Shown: piece after piece, positions 41,901 to 51,955 of the stretch
Layout of the letters: each line of letters opens with the position of its first letter
Position numbering within the stretch: the first letter of the stretch is position 1
Assembly (NCBI GenBank): GCA_910589415.1
Contig: OU342632.1
Coordinates: 39,817,637 to 39,881,636 of the forward strand
Direction: 5' to 3'
DNA: 64,000 nt
From: Malachius bipustulatus
Lineage: Eukaryota > Arthropoda > Insecta > Coleoptera > Melyridae
Made by a program: the position numbers and the translations under genes
The notes under the pieces: model-generated
Databases searched by the model: none
Told to the model about the DNA's origin: nothing
What the model saw: only the letters and a program-made list of their open reading frames with translations

Positions 41901-44900
41901 TAATCTTTGGCAAGTACGTGTTTCTGGACAAATCTCGTACATGACTGCAAAATTTTATGTCAGACTATTTCATTGTAAAAAGTTTTCCAGATGATTCCAA
42001 CTTACGTAGACACCCTGTATATTTCTTTGTTTTGGGATGAGTGTCTTTTTTATTAGAACATATTTTACATTAAAATAAACAATTTCTTTTTATGTACATA
42101 TTTATCAGTTTAACATAATTTTTACAATCACACTGTTGAAGGAATAGCTGATTTTTGTAGAATTTTATCTTTAAATTTGTAGATACTGTGATGGAGTTGA
42201 TTTGAACTGCGGCTGTCCCCAGACTTGGGCAAAACAGCAAGGTCTCGGCTGTGCATTACTCGATAAACCTGAAATTATTTGTGATATAGTACGCCAGTGT
42301 CGTAATAGGATTACTAGACCATTTGCCATAAGCATTAAAATGCGTACTGTGAAAGATATCAGGTAAGCGCAACTATAAATAAACCTTATAAAATAAACGA
42401 CTTGTGATCACTTAGACAACCAGTAGAACTTTAAGACAACCTTTAGGACTATTCATCCTTCCAACAAACAGCATACAGTCACAACGATATCTGAGATGAC
42501 TTGCTGATGAGCCCTAGAGGGCGAAACAGTCTATCCAAGAGAGCTATTCTGGACTTAAGTTTCGTATACGAAAAACGTATTTTTCACCCGTCGTCATACG
42601 AAACTGTCAAAAGCGTATTCTGGACGAGGCGAATCGCATTTCGTATACGAATATTACATCGAATGCAAAATAGCCTTCGAATTGTATTTTTCGAATACGA
42701 ATAAATTGCCGTCTCGCATAACCTCTAAGTAAAAACATAATGGGAAATGACACACGAGTAAACATTCTAATTAATATATTCTCAATAAATTGGCAATGTT
42801 CAACCCATTCTTGAATCAAATAAATCTGGCTGCAATAGAAGCTCTTCGAGGAAGATGAATTGAACGCAGTAGAGGGACAGCGACAGTATCATGAATTCCT
42901 CAACCCTATTCAGCAGTTGAGCGAGTCAAAATTTAGGAAACTTTTTCGATTAAATAAAAATATGACTGAAGAGCTGGTTACTCTGGAGGAACCTTACGTC
43001 TTACCCCCCAATAGAGTATCTGCACTCGATTTGGATTTTGGAATGTATGATCCAGAAGTAAATCATCCTGAACCTGCAGTACTAAACAGGATAAATCCAG
43101 AATTGGAAGCTGGTAGAAGAATCCAACGCCAAGTCATGAAGAACCATTTCGCAGTTTGAAATTTATTAAATAAAAAACATATCTTAAATAAATGTGTATG
43201 TACTAATAAAGAATCAACTTTCTTCAACAGTAAATGTAATTGTACATATCGATTATTTATTGGCTAAATAATCGCAAAGACAGTTTAGGGAGTTGCTGAT
43301 TTCCTGCTTAACTTTAATATCTTGCTCCATCAGCTTGAGGTGGTTAGAAAAATACTCTTTCATTACTTTCAACTGCTCCTTGTTTTGCTGGGCCAAGTTT
43401 TCAGTTGCGGCTAGAGTATGCTGCAGTCTCTGCTTTTTTTGCTTGGCGTTTTTATGTTAGGTCCAGATAAGGCAACCGTATCCATGCAACTGCTAGTTGC
43501 TTCTTCATGTTCGTTGCCTGTACCAAAGTGAGCGTTGTATTCTCGCAATGTTGGGAATTAAAATCAAAAGTGACACCTGGTTCCGCAACATTGCTATCTC
43601 CCACAATAGCGGTAGGACCCAACATTTCAACGATTTCTTCCTCCGCTTCTGTTAGTTTGTCTTTCTCCTGAACAGGGCTCCCACCACCAGTCATTCTTCT
43701 GTGCCCAATCTCTGCAGACTTTTTTGATTTGATTTGGTATTTGACCTCCAGTCATGCCATGTCTGTAATAATGTGCTTGATTAACAATAATGCTGGAGAA
43801 ATGTAATTACAATGAGTTTACCTTCCGCCACTGCATCCATTCCTTCTTTGCTCCACCCAAGCTATTCAACGTCGCAGCCAGTTGTTTCCAGGTCTTGGGC
43901 TTTCGTCTTGGTAAATGACTGGGTAAACTTTCCTTTTTGTAGCTCTGATTTTTTTTCAAAAATTTTTTTCATCACTTCTTTTTGTTGCGCGGTTATATTC
44001 CCAAGTCGTTTAACAGATTTTGTCTCCATATTAATTTTTATAAATAATATTGATTATAATAAAAAGGCTATTACGACTGATTCCTACAGAGAAAACGTAA
44101 GGATTACTTATTCTTATTATATTGTATGGAATAACTGACAAAGTTTGAATATTTTTAAACAAATTTCTGTTTAACAGATTTGAGACAGTGACATTCGTGA
44201 AAAAAAGTGACAAATAACACTTATTTATCTTTAAATCCCCTGAAACATGGATAATTTCCCATCGTTGCCAAGCTTACGTTCGAAATGAAGATTCGAATAC
44301 GAATTCAGTTTCGCATTGTAGTCCAGAATACGCATCAATCATTTCGTCCGAAATTTCACTTGCGAATTGTTCGTATACGAAACTTTTCGAACGAAGTGGA
44401 GAATAGCTCCCCAAGTCTTCATATCAAATGATTCTGTCTGCTTGCTTCTTATGGAGCTCTATAAATGAACTCAACTCATTAACCTCCCATCTTTCCTCAT
44501 TGTTTCTTTTATTTGCAGAAAATCAGTGGATTTGATCAAACAATTAGAGCATTGCGGTGTTAGTTTTGTAGCAGTTCACGGAAGAACTCCCAATCAGATT
44601 ACAGGCGATGTTAACAAAGACGCCGTAAAACTGATTCAGGAAAGTGTATCCATTCCTGTAATTGCTAACGGTGGTGTGAAAAATTTGGAAGACTGTCGGA
44701 ATCTTCATGAAGAGACCAAATGCAACGGTAAGTTTTTGCAAGGTTTTTGTAATTAATTGTGAAAGAGCTAATGTGAAATTGCCTACCTATGATAAAAACA
44801 GTTGTACACTTTTAATTAAAATGTAGGTACCTACTCATTATTTGCTTTATTTGAAATTGATTTTGATTTTGATTTGACACTCGCTATTGATATAAGTATA

Positions 44901-47900
44901 GAATCATGATAGATTTATTTATTATTGTTGATTTTTTCTCCTGTCTTCCTCAAATTTTTGTAATGTGGTTGTTTTTAGAGGAGCTTGAATAATGATTGAT
45001 TTTAAATATGATTGTTTTATAAGTGCCATCACTCTCACCAGGTTGGTCTATGGTTCACTTTCACTGTCTTATACTTGATAGCAATTGATTGACTTTATTA
45101 AAAGATAAAGCTTAGAAACAATACGGGGCCCATTTATTTTGTAGAGGGGAAAATGCTTATACCTACTCATTGTTTTTTTTTTTAATCTTTCAATAAAGTT
45201 TAATTACCTACCCATGGTGTGAGCATTGAAGATGCGGACAATATTAATAAATATTTCTCCTTGCTGTGCATCAGTCGGTAGGTAATTGTTTGGTCAGTTT
45301 AGTCTGTAATTAGGTCATGTTGTCTTTTATGATAGTATGAGCAAATGAAACTGTAGTTTTGGTAGGCTTTGGAAAAAAATTCGTGTCTAGGATTGAGTCC
45401 TGCAATAAAATCTCTAAAATCTATTGCAAAACAAACTTTTTTCTCATAAACATTTGTCCAAAAACGCTTCGTTTTCGAAATACAGGGTGCGTTAAAATTT
45501 ATCAAAAAATTAAATTTTTATTATTATCTCAAACATTCTTTTGAAGATATTGTTGAAAATTGGCAGTGTTATTTGCAGTAATAAAAAGCCCCTTTAGCCC
45601 CAAGTAGATTAAATGTTTTTTGTCCTGGGGTGCATCATTACCAATATTATTGCATGCAAAGAAAAATGTACGCCATGCACTGACTTTTTGTTAAATTTTA
45701 ATATTTTTTTAGATTAAGAAACTAAAAATAAAACTTTTATGTCTCCTGATATATTTTCGTATCTTACATCGTTTTGGAAAAATAAAATAAAATCCTCTTC
45801 AATCCGCGTCGATAAAATTCATTAAAATTAATTAAAATGATTTTTCGACATGCATTAAAGCATGATTTTATTTTTCACATCGATGTAAGATACGAAAAGA
45901 TATCAGGAGACATTTGATTTTTATTTGTAAGTAGTTGCTCGATCTGAAAAAAATATCAAAATTAAAAAAAGTCAGTGGCATACATTTTTCTTTGCAATAA
46001 TATTGGTGAGGATGCCCTCCTGAACGCCACTGGACTTAATAATTTTAATCTTCTTAGAGCTAAAAAGGAGCTCGTTATTAGGTACTGCAAGTAACCTGCT
46101 AAACTTCAACAATATTTACAAAAAAAATTTTGAGATGTTAATAAAAAAATTAAAAGTTTTGATAAATTTTGACACCTTGTATTTCGAAAACGAAGCGTTT
46201 TTGGATAAATGTTTATGAAAAAAAATTGTGTTCACGCCCTCTACTACCCCTAAAAGTTATTCGGTATATTTACACCCTGCATAGTTTAATTATTACAAAA
46301 ATTGACAAAATACGCTGCTAATGATAAAATCAGCTTTTAAGGTGTTGAAGTTTACTTCTGTAATTTATACCTATTTCATGTCAAAGTACTTACAGTAATG
46401 AAATGACATCTACTTACTTATTCCATTTTCTTGCCCATGTTAATTTTTTATTCTTTTATTTTGAGTCTTTTTCTGATGCTTCTGTTTATGTTAAACCCTC
46501 AGGTGCAAGTGCAAGCCCTAAAGTCGTTACGCTTGCACATGACATTTATTAATGTGTTTTACCTTTTTATTATAACTAAACAAAATTTATGGTGCCTGGA
46601 ATAATATCTCCAAATATGAGCCCCATAGTGTTATATCAGCCCTAAAACCAATAATTTTTAGTCAGTTTAAAAGGCGAGCAGAAAATCAGAAATTATTAAA
46701 AACCACTTTCGAGGTGCTATAATTCCCTATCGCCCGTTTTGAAAATCAACACCCTGTATAGAGTGATATAGGCAGGTTCTGGAGGATATAGGTACTACAG
46801 TTGCGGCCATCCAAATGTGAACGGAGAAATTTGTGATTTGACTTCTGTGATAAAATTCAGCTGAAATTTCTATGGCAACAAAAATGCGTTCACATTTGGA
46901 TGGCCACAAATGATACGTGTATATACGTGGATTTATTTCTAAATAGTCTGCCAAGGTCACATGAAATATCAGCATTGATGTCAGATCTCAAATTTTGTAG
47001 GTGATGATTTAAAATGATATAAAATGATTTACCTCGCTCACTTATGCTAAGGGTAATAAGGGGTCCCCATTCATTGATTCGTCTTCAAAGTATTCAATCA
47101 AATTTGCCACCATCTGTTGCGCTTCTTCACTTAAATGCTTTGGCATTTTGCTTACTTTTAAAGATAATCTATCACTTTCTATAATAATTTTTAATTGATT
47201 TCATAAAATTAACAATCAAGTATCGATAGACGTAAACAGAAAATCAAAACAAAATCAGTTTTTTTTTATAAGTATATAAAAAACTACTTGACAACAAAGC
47301 CTGGGCAATGTTGTAATCGATTATTAAATTTATTGGCTTTGAATGTTCCTAATGCCAAAAATTTTCATTTGATCCCTTTAAACCTTCAAATTCTACTTGT
47401 CATTTTCAGTGTCAAGTGTCATAATGTTCGTTGTTACAACGTACCATAAACAAATATGACCTTGGCACTCTTGGCAGACTATTTAGAAATATATCCACGT
47501 ATATGTATACATAAAATATAGACCTCTACTTACTTATACGCTATTATTTTTTTTTCTCTCAGTATTATTAGGGATCTTGAGAAGCAAAAGAGATACGAGG
47601 TCGGTTAAAGTAGGAAAAATACTTATACATAAATGTTATGAATATGAAACAAAATTTAGGATGACTTCAGTCGTTTCTAAAATGTCTTTAAAAAATCGAG
47701 ATTTCTCATTTTTATAGCACTTTTGTTTTTCTTATGGCCTCCGTGTTATTAGTGTTTTTTTTTTTTAAATGTCGTTAGGTATAAAAAAATAAGAAACCTA
47801 AAATCTATCGCATTCAAAAATTTAGTTTAGTTTACTTAGGTAGGTAGGTAGGTACTTAATTCTTATTTTTTCGAAAAAAAAACTTCAGCGAATGACGTCA

Positions 47901-50154
47901 TGCAGTTATATTGATTACCACATGTATGTTTTTTTTAGTTTTTCCATGATATTTCATGAAAAAAAATGAAACATTTTTAATTTTTTTTCCAACGTGACAG
48001 TATTTTTCATTTTTTTTATATAAAGAATAACATGAACAGAATAAGGGCGGTTAAAATGAATGACTTCCTAGGGCCTAAACTTGCATGTCAAAAATTTTTT
48101 AAATTTAATTTCCACTAATAAGTAGTTAAGATATAGGTACCTATAATAAGCATGCCAAAAATAAGAAATCTAGATTTTTCAGTTTTGAGAATAGGTTGAG
48201 AATATTTCAGCAACGATCGACTGAAGTTTTCCTGAATTTTGTTTGAGATTCTTATGCCCGTATTCACAAACGATAATTTCCTAAATAATTACGTAATTAT
48301 TTAAATGAGTGAGATGGAGATATGCAGTTTTTTTGCAATAGAATGAGATGGGGATAATTGATTACGTAATTATTTAGGAAATTATCGTTTGTGAATACGG
48401 GCATTAATATATTATGTAAGAATGTATAAGTAGATACCTACAAAATTGTGCAACTTTTTCTAATTTAACCGACCCTATACCTACCTGATATTTATATACC
48501 TATTATCCCTGCTTGGTACAGGGTGTTAATGAATAGGTGTTACAAACTTAAAGAGCATGTAGGAAATGCAAAAAAAGGCGATAAATTTCCTGTATATAAT
48601 AGACATGGGTCGTTGGAGGTTTAGTTTTTGAAATACAGGGTGTTGAGTTCTTCGAAAAATTTAATATTTTTGAATATCTACAAACTGGCTGATCAGAATA
48701 ACTCGAATTTTTTGACTCCCATTGCAAAAGTTATTCAATACAGTGGCAGAGATCTGGGTGTGCTCTTACCTTTTTTATTAAATGATTTCTAAGCCACTGC
48801 CTTTAATGCAAATTTGTTATGTTTGGTAGATACGTCATGTTGCTTTAGAGGAGAAAAGTAATCATATGTTTTTGTCGTAGGACACACTGTTTCCGAGATA
48901 CTTCACAATGTAGGAACTCGTACAAGGTAAAATATAAAAAAAATCAATTCTAATGAGTATTTCCGTAAATGATTCATTTTTGTGATCCTTATTGAAGCGT
49001 CTTGTACCTATTACAAAAAGCTTGCATGGGTTAATACTATACATTGTGGAATATCTTTAAAGCAGTACGTCCTACAGCAATAACATAAGAAAAGTTTTGT
49101 CCTCTAATAATTAAAACGAGGTAGGTATCTACCAAACATGATAAATTTGAACTAAAGTCAGTGGCGTAGAAATTATATAATAAAAAAGGTAAGAACACAC
49201 CCAGATCTCTGCCGCACTGGATTGAATAATTTTTCAGTGTGAGTATCAAATCTTGTATGTACCTACTTCAATTAGGTAGTATAACATAACAACCGTCAAA
49301 AATTTCAAGTTATTCTGATGAACCAATTTTGAGATTATTCAAAAAATATTAAATTTTTCGAAGAACCTTTTAACACCCTGTATCTCAAAAACTAAAGCTC
49401 TAACGACATGTCTACAGGAAATAATTGCCTATTTTTGCATTTCCTACATGCATATGCCCTTTAAGTTTGTAACACCTATTCATTAACACCCTGTATACTT
49501 ATACCTACCTACTTCTCAAGATTTAAGAACCCAATTAATTAATGGTGAGAGAGATTTAAAAAAAATCTGTACAATATGAGAGATGTGAGTTGTTTCAAAT
49601 TTTCAGGTATAATGGTTGCTAATGGAATTCTAACCAATCCTGCCTTGTTCACAGGGGTTGATGTAACTCCCAAAAATTGCATTAAAGATTGGCTTGATAT
49701 TTGTTACAACAGCACACTTCACTATGAAACTTTTAAAACGCTGTACAGAAACAAATCCTTTCCAGACCCCATCATATCTGATAAACCGCCAAATTTGACT
49801 TTCCAGTGTTTTCATCACCATTTAGTTTTCATGTTGGAGAAGATACTGCCAAGAAAAAAACGACAGATTTTTAACGCATTTCAGAAATTCGACGACGTCT
49901 TGACTTTCATTAGAGACGAATTTGATTTATTTCCGGAACTAATGAGTCCTGCAGACTTTTGGACAAATTCTGTTCAAGAGTTGACCTACGAAGATCGGCT
50001 GTATCTTTATGAAGAATTAAAGCCCGATCTTGAAATAAAGGATGAAGTATTTTATGATTATTATGATGACAATAACGAGGGGAAGTATTTTAAAAATAAA
50101 TCCAGTAATGTTATGGATTGTGACTGGTCTTCGATTTTTCTTGAAAATGGCTGA
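38979..50154 (+). CDS. DUS4L: tRNA-dihydrouridine synthase 4-like (DUS4L)
   Basis: Six exons join in frame: 38979-39079, 39164-39285, 39344-39419, 42183-42362, 44519-44727, 49607-50154. The product is 411 residues. It is an FMN-dependent TIM-barrel enzyme that reduces uridine in the tRNA D-loop. Family motifs appear in order: VCAPMVRYSKLQFR; the YTPMI loop; DLNCGCPQ with catalytic Cys111; SIKMRT (Lys152); AVHGRTPNQ (His180); IANGGV; and MVANGILTNPALF near the FMN phosphate site. It ends in a helical domain plus an acidic tail (FYDYYDDNNEG) longer than in the human protein (about 317). The start ATG precedes EQEFVRKNVNVLDLF. Introns 3 to 5 are 2-5 kb and are filled with mobile elements, although all splice junctions look sound. 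Confidence 0.93.
39788..40014. mobile_element. MITE family M, copy 2 (DUS4L intron 3)
   Basis: CTTACAGAGGGTATTATAAA at the left and the inverse TTTATAATATTGGCTGTTAG at the right. The body matches the 22351-22574 copy closely (GGCAGATTTCTGTGGCCATT; GAAGAAGGTATCGAGTC). Confidence 0.8.
40109..40653 (-). mobile_element. 5'-truncated non-LTR retrotransposon (LINE) 3' fragment
   Basis: The minus strand encodes the end of a LINE polymerase protein: KAELRKEEEKLREIHWNNLS, then LLTLNKGSLRMLTGFLTGHC, then the terminal zinc-binding CRLCREENETPRHLLMNCEA typical of Jockey/I-like ORF2 C-termini. The fragment is flanked by a 14-bp duplication with one mismatch, TAATTGAGACCTGA (40095-40108) and TAATTGGGACCTGA (40654-40667). 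The 3' tail is a short CAATAT-type repeat rather than poly-A. Upstream reverse-transcriptase motifs are missing. It lies antisense in DUS4L intron 3. A C-run (40279-40292) breaks the end of the frame. Confidence 0.8.
41271..41298. repeat. short dispersed repeat, copy 1
   Basis: AAACGTTACACGTGTTTCGC and the following TACTTT recur exactly at 63616-63641. Here a local inverted repeat follows (TAGCGAAAAGTAGC). It is a fragment of an unknown repeat. Confidence 0.6.
41526..42017. mobile_element. degenerate TA-CACTG/CAGGG element (DUS4L intron 3)
   Basis: The left end TA-CACTGTGTCTATATAAGT matches, with a few changes, the inverse of the right end ACTTACGTAGACACCCTG-TA. The next inward stretch (TTGAAGTCATATGG / CCAGATGATTCCAA) also pairs. 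The interior is AT-rich and non-coding. Confidence 0.6.
42796..43159 (+). pseudogene. Harbinger transposase with catalytic core deleted
   Basis: It opens MFNPFLNQINLAAIEALRGR and, after a frameshift, continues YHEFLNPIQQLSESKFRKLF RLNKNMTEEL, a typical Harbinger N-terminus. It then jumps after about 20 ambiguous residues to the family C-terminus (EAGRRIQRQVMKNHFAV). The DDE catalytic region, normally more than 200 residues, is absent. It belongs with the Myb-like gene on the other strand. Confidence 0.7.
43253..44030 (-). pseudogene. Myb/SANT-like DNA-binding protein of the Harbinger element
   Basis: From the ATG at 44030 it reads METKSVKRLGNITAQQKEVM, then (after a shift) TWKQLAATLNSLGGAKKEWM QWRK. 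A GT donor follows, then an intron to an acceptor near 43757, then TWHDWRSNTK. This is the zeste/Myb_DNA-bind_5 pattern. Downstream are a variable acidic region (LTEAEEEIVEMLGPTAIV) and a coiled-coil C-terminus (ENLAQQNKEQLKVMKEYFSN). At least two frameshifts break it. Such proteins help Harbinger transposases bind DNA and enter the nucleus. Confidence 0.68.
44740..45420. other. start of DUS4L intron 5, nothing recognised
   Basis: AT-rich intron sequence without bounded repeats or plausible exons. Confidence 0.4.
45426..46279. mobile_element. palindromic TA-CAGGGTG element with internal end motif (DUS4L intron 5)
   Basis: The inner ends are TA-CAGGGTGCGTTAAAATTT (C at 45483) and the inverse AAATTTTGACACCTTG-TA (ends 46179). 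Outside them the palindrome goes on (AAAAACGCTTCGTTTTCGAA mirrored by TTCGAAAACGAAGCGTTTTT) to a right outer end TTTACACCCTG (46279). The matching left outer end has decayed or is lost. The central arms pair too (TATCAGGAGACAT). Confidence 0.68.
46802..46912. repeat. short inverted repeat (MITE-like)
   Basis: TTGCGGCCATCCAAATGTGA+ACG at the left is mirrored by CGTTCACATTTGGATGGCCA+CAA at the right, with a 65-bp loop. It abuts the next element. Confidence 0.65.
46913..47512. mobile_element. deleted Tc1/IS630-like element keeping the transposase 5' end
   Basis: Inverted arms of about 45 bp (GTATATACGTGGATTTATTT, CTAAATAGTCTGCCAAG at the left; CTTGGCAGACTATTTAG, AAATATATCCACGTATAT at the right) enclose a short transposase-like frame on the minus strand. 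It is an internal-deletion derivative. The exact ends are uncertain by a few bases. Confidence 0.6.
47042..47146 (-). pseudogene. N-terminal remnant of an insect DDE transposase
   Basis: The 34-residue frame MPKHLSEEAQQMVANLIEYF EDESMNGDPLLPLA resembles the first helix and glycine-proline turn of Tc1/IS630-like insect transposases (pattern LS...IV.NV..YF..E...G.PL.PL). It then stops. The enclosing inverted repeats support the idea that this is all that remains of the gene. Confidence 0.5.
47513..48251. other. DUS4L intron 5, unassigned
   Basis: AT-rich, with long T runs and a GTAG-type short tandem repeat near 47837-47855 (TAGGTAGGTAGGTAGGTAC). No exon is supported. Confidence 0.4.
48255..48403. 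mobile_element. 149-bp MITE with TTA target duplication
   Basis: TGCCCGTATTCACAAACGAT at the left is the inverse of ATCGTTTGTGAATACGGGCA at the right. Arms of about 45 bp include CTAAATAATTACGTAAT. TTA flanks both sides (48252-48254, 48404-48406), a PIF/Harbinger-type target duplication. Confidence 0.82.
48519..49493. mobile_element. palindromic TA-CAGGGTG element with internal end motif (DUS4L intron 5)
   Basis: The outer ends are TA-CAGGGTGTTAATGAATAG and the inverse CTATTCATTAACACCCTG-TA. Inner same-orientation ends TA-CAGGGTGTTGAG and TTAACACCCTG-TA lie at 48636 and 49380, giving outer arms of 117 and 113 bp. The core (745 bp) is also largely palindromic (GCAGAGATCTGGGTGTGCTC mirrored near 49192). 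It ends 113 bp before the last DUS4L exon. Confidence 0.85.
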
Positions 50155-50713
50155 AGTTTTATTTGGGGTCCTGCAGATGCAATGCTGGTGTATTCTGAAG
50201 AGGTGTAACTTACTAAGAATGAACAGCATGGGGATCTTGGAAACCGTGGGAGATACAGGGTCGGTTAAATGGGGAAAAAGCTGGGCAACCAGAAGGACAA
50301 TGCAATGGCAGAAAGAGATTTCATAAATTATTTTGATAAACCAAAATTTTCAATTTTAGTTTTTCTTATTTATCGACGTTGTATTACCTATATTGAAGAT
50401 TGGGAAAAACTGAATCACATTTTCATTGCAGTTTTTGACCAGCTCTATTTTTGCGATGTCAGTTTTTTTATCGGACGTTTCATATTTGCAGGGCCGCACT
50501 AACTTGGATTTAAATACGGCTCTGGCTTTTTTATTGCAAAAATATAAAGATATATTTAAGATAATAGGGATCTCTGTGTTCTTATTAAATTTCTTGGACT
50601 TGTAGGTATTACTCATCGTCATTACATCATCCGACAAATCCAAAAAGTTTAATAAGAGGACAGATCCGTATTAAGGGGAAATTAAACTGATGATGTCAAT
50701 ATAGCTAAGTATA
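50155..50713. other. DUS4L 3' flank
   Basis: The part from about 50176 to 50350 (GATACAGGGTCGGTTAAATG, CAATGCAATGGCAGAAAGAG) is mirrored around 51890-51955 (CTTTCTGCCATTGCATTG; CATTTAACCGATCCTG). This suggests one more, outermost pair of inverted arms around the element at 50714-51596. Confidence 0.55.
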
Positions 50714-51596
50714 CAGGGTTGCCACGGTATACGAAACGGAAGATTATGGCCGTGTCTCGGGGTTCTTAGGATCTTTTTATTTTTGGAGTGGATAGAGACC
50801 CGGCAGAGGTACGTTTTAAAATTATATTCATAATGTACAGGGTGTCCCAAAATAATAAAACATATCAAAGTTATGTTTTTTTAAATGGAATGCTCCTATG
50901 TTATTGCATTTTTAGATTGTCTGAAAAGAGAAAATAAGATTGGCTTTTACAGTTGGTGCTTAAATTCAGAAGTTTTTGAGTTATAAACAAGTGAAAATCG
51001 TAATTTTTCAAGTTCAAGGCCCTGTACAAGGAAAACGACTTAAGATAGAGAAAAACGGCTTACATGTCCCTATTTTAACTTTTCATGTACTAGGTATCCT
51101 ATGATGTAGATGAAATGTTTATACAGGGTGATGAAAAATTTGAAAAATTCTGAGATTTCTCCACGCGTCGCCAAATAAAAAAATCAAAGAAAGCACAAAT
51201 GTTTCTACGCCATAGGATAGTACATGAAAAGTTAAAATAGGGACATGTAAGCCGTTTTTCTCTATCTTGAACCGTTTTAGTTGTACAGGGCCTTGAACTT
51301 GAAAAATGACGATTTTCACTTGTTTATAACTCAAAAACTTCTGAATTTAAACACCAACTGTAAAAGCCAATCTTATTTTCTCTTTTCAGACAATCTAAAA
51401 ATGCAATAACATAGAAGCATTCCATTTAAAAAAACATAACTTTGATATGTTTTATGCTTTTGGGACACCCTGTACATTATGAATATAATTTTAAAACGTA
51501 CCTCTGCCGGGTCTCTATCCACTCCAAAAATAAAAAGATCCTAAAATCCAGAGACACGGCCATAATCTTCCGTTTCGTATACCGTGGCCCATCCTG
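50714..51596. mobile_element. composite CAGGG element, D arms around B core
   Basis: The outer ends are TA-CAGGGTTGCCACGGTATA and the inverse TATACCGTGGCCCATCCTG-TA. The D arms are exactly 124 bp on each side (GGAAGATTATGGCCGTGTCT; CCGGCAGAGGTACG). They flank a 635-bp core (50838-51472) whose sequence is that of the B core in the two A/B composites at 16.3-18.0 kb. The D arms themselves are not the A arms. Confidence 0.85.
50838..51472. mobile_element. B core, third copy
   Basis: The ends are TA-CAGGGTGTCCCAAAATAA and the inverse. From ACATATCAAAGTTATG onward it matches the B cores at 16424-16948 and 17276-17911 (TTGCATTTTTAGATTGTCTG; GGGACATGTAAGCCGTTTTT). It lies centred in the D arms. Confidence 0.85.
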
Positions 51597-51955
51597 TATA
51601 TGGCCCGAAACACGTTTGAACCATTATGTGTGGCATATAGGGATCATTAAATTCAGAATTTAAATATCTTTCGATTTTTGCAATAACAAATCCAGGACCG
51701 TAGGTATTTAAAAAATCGAAAAAATACTGGCATTGCAAAAATAATGCTGCTTAATAACTGCATGAAAATGTGGTTTCAGTTTTTCCCATATTCAATAATA
51801 ACGTCGAGAAAATAAGAAAAACTATAAAATTGAAAATTTTGGTTTTATCAAATATCTTTTTTTGTGAAAATCAAAAATAAGTTTTGAAATCTCTTTCTGC
51901 CATTGCATTGTCCTGGTCGTCCATCTTTTTCCCCATTTAACCGATCCTGTATCCT

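Larger units (their letters stand above)
42541..44409. mobile_element. decayed PIF/Harbinger-type element (DUS4L intron 4)
   Basis: The terminal inverted repeats GAGCTATTCTGGAC and (inverse) GAGCTATTCTCCAC are followed by long GTTTCGTATACGAA-rich subterminal repeats on both sides. The element holds two genes in opposite orientation, the standard Harbinger plan: a deleted transposase (plus) and a Myb/SANT-like protein (minus). No exact 3-bp target duplication is visible. Both genes are broken, so it is not autonomous. Confidence 0.78.
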
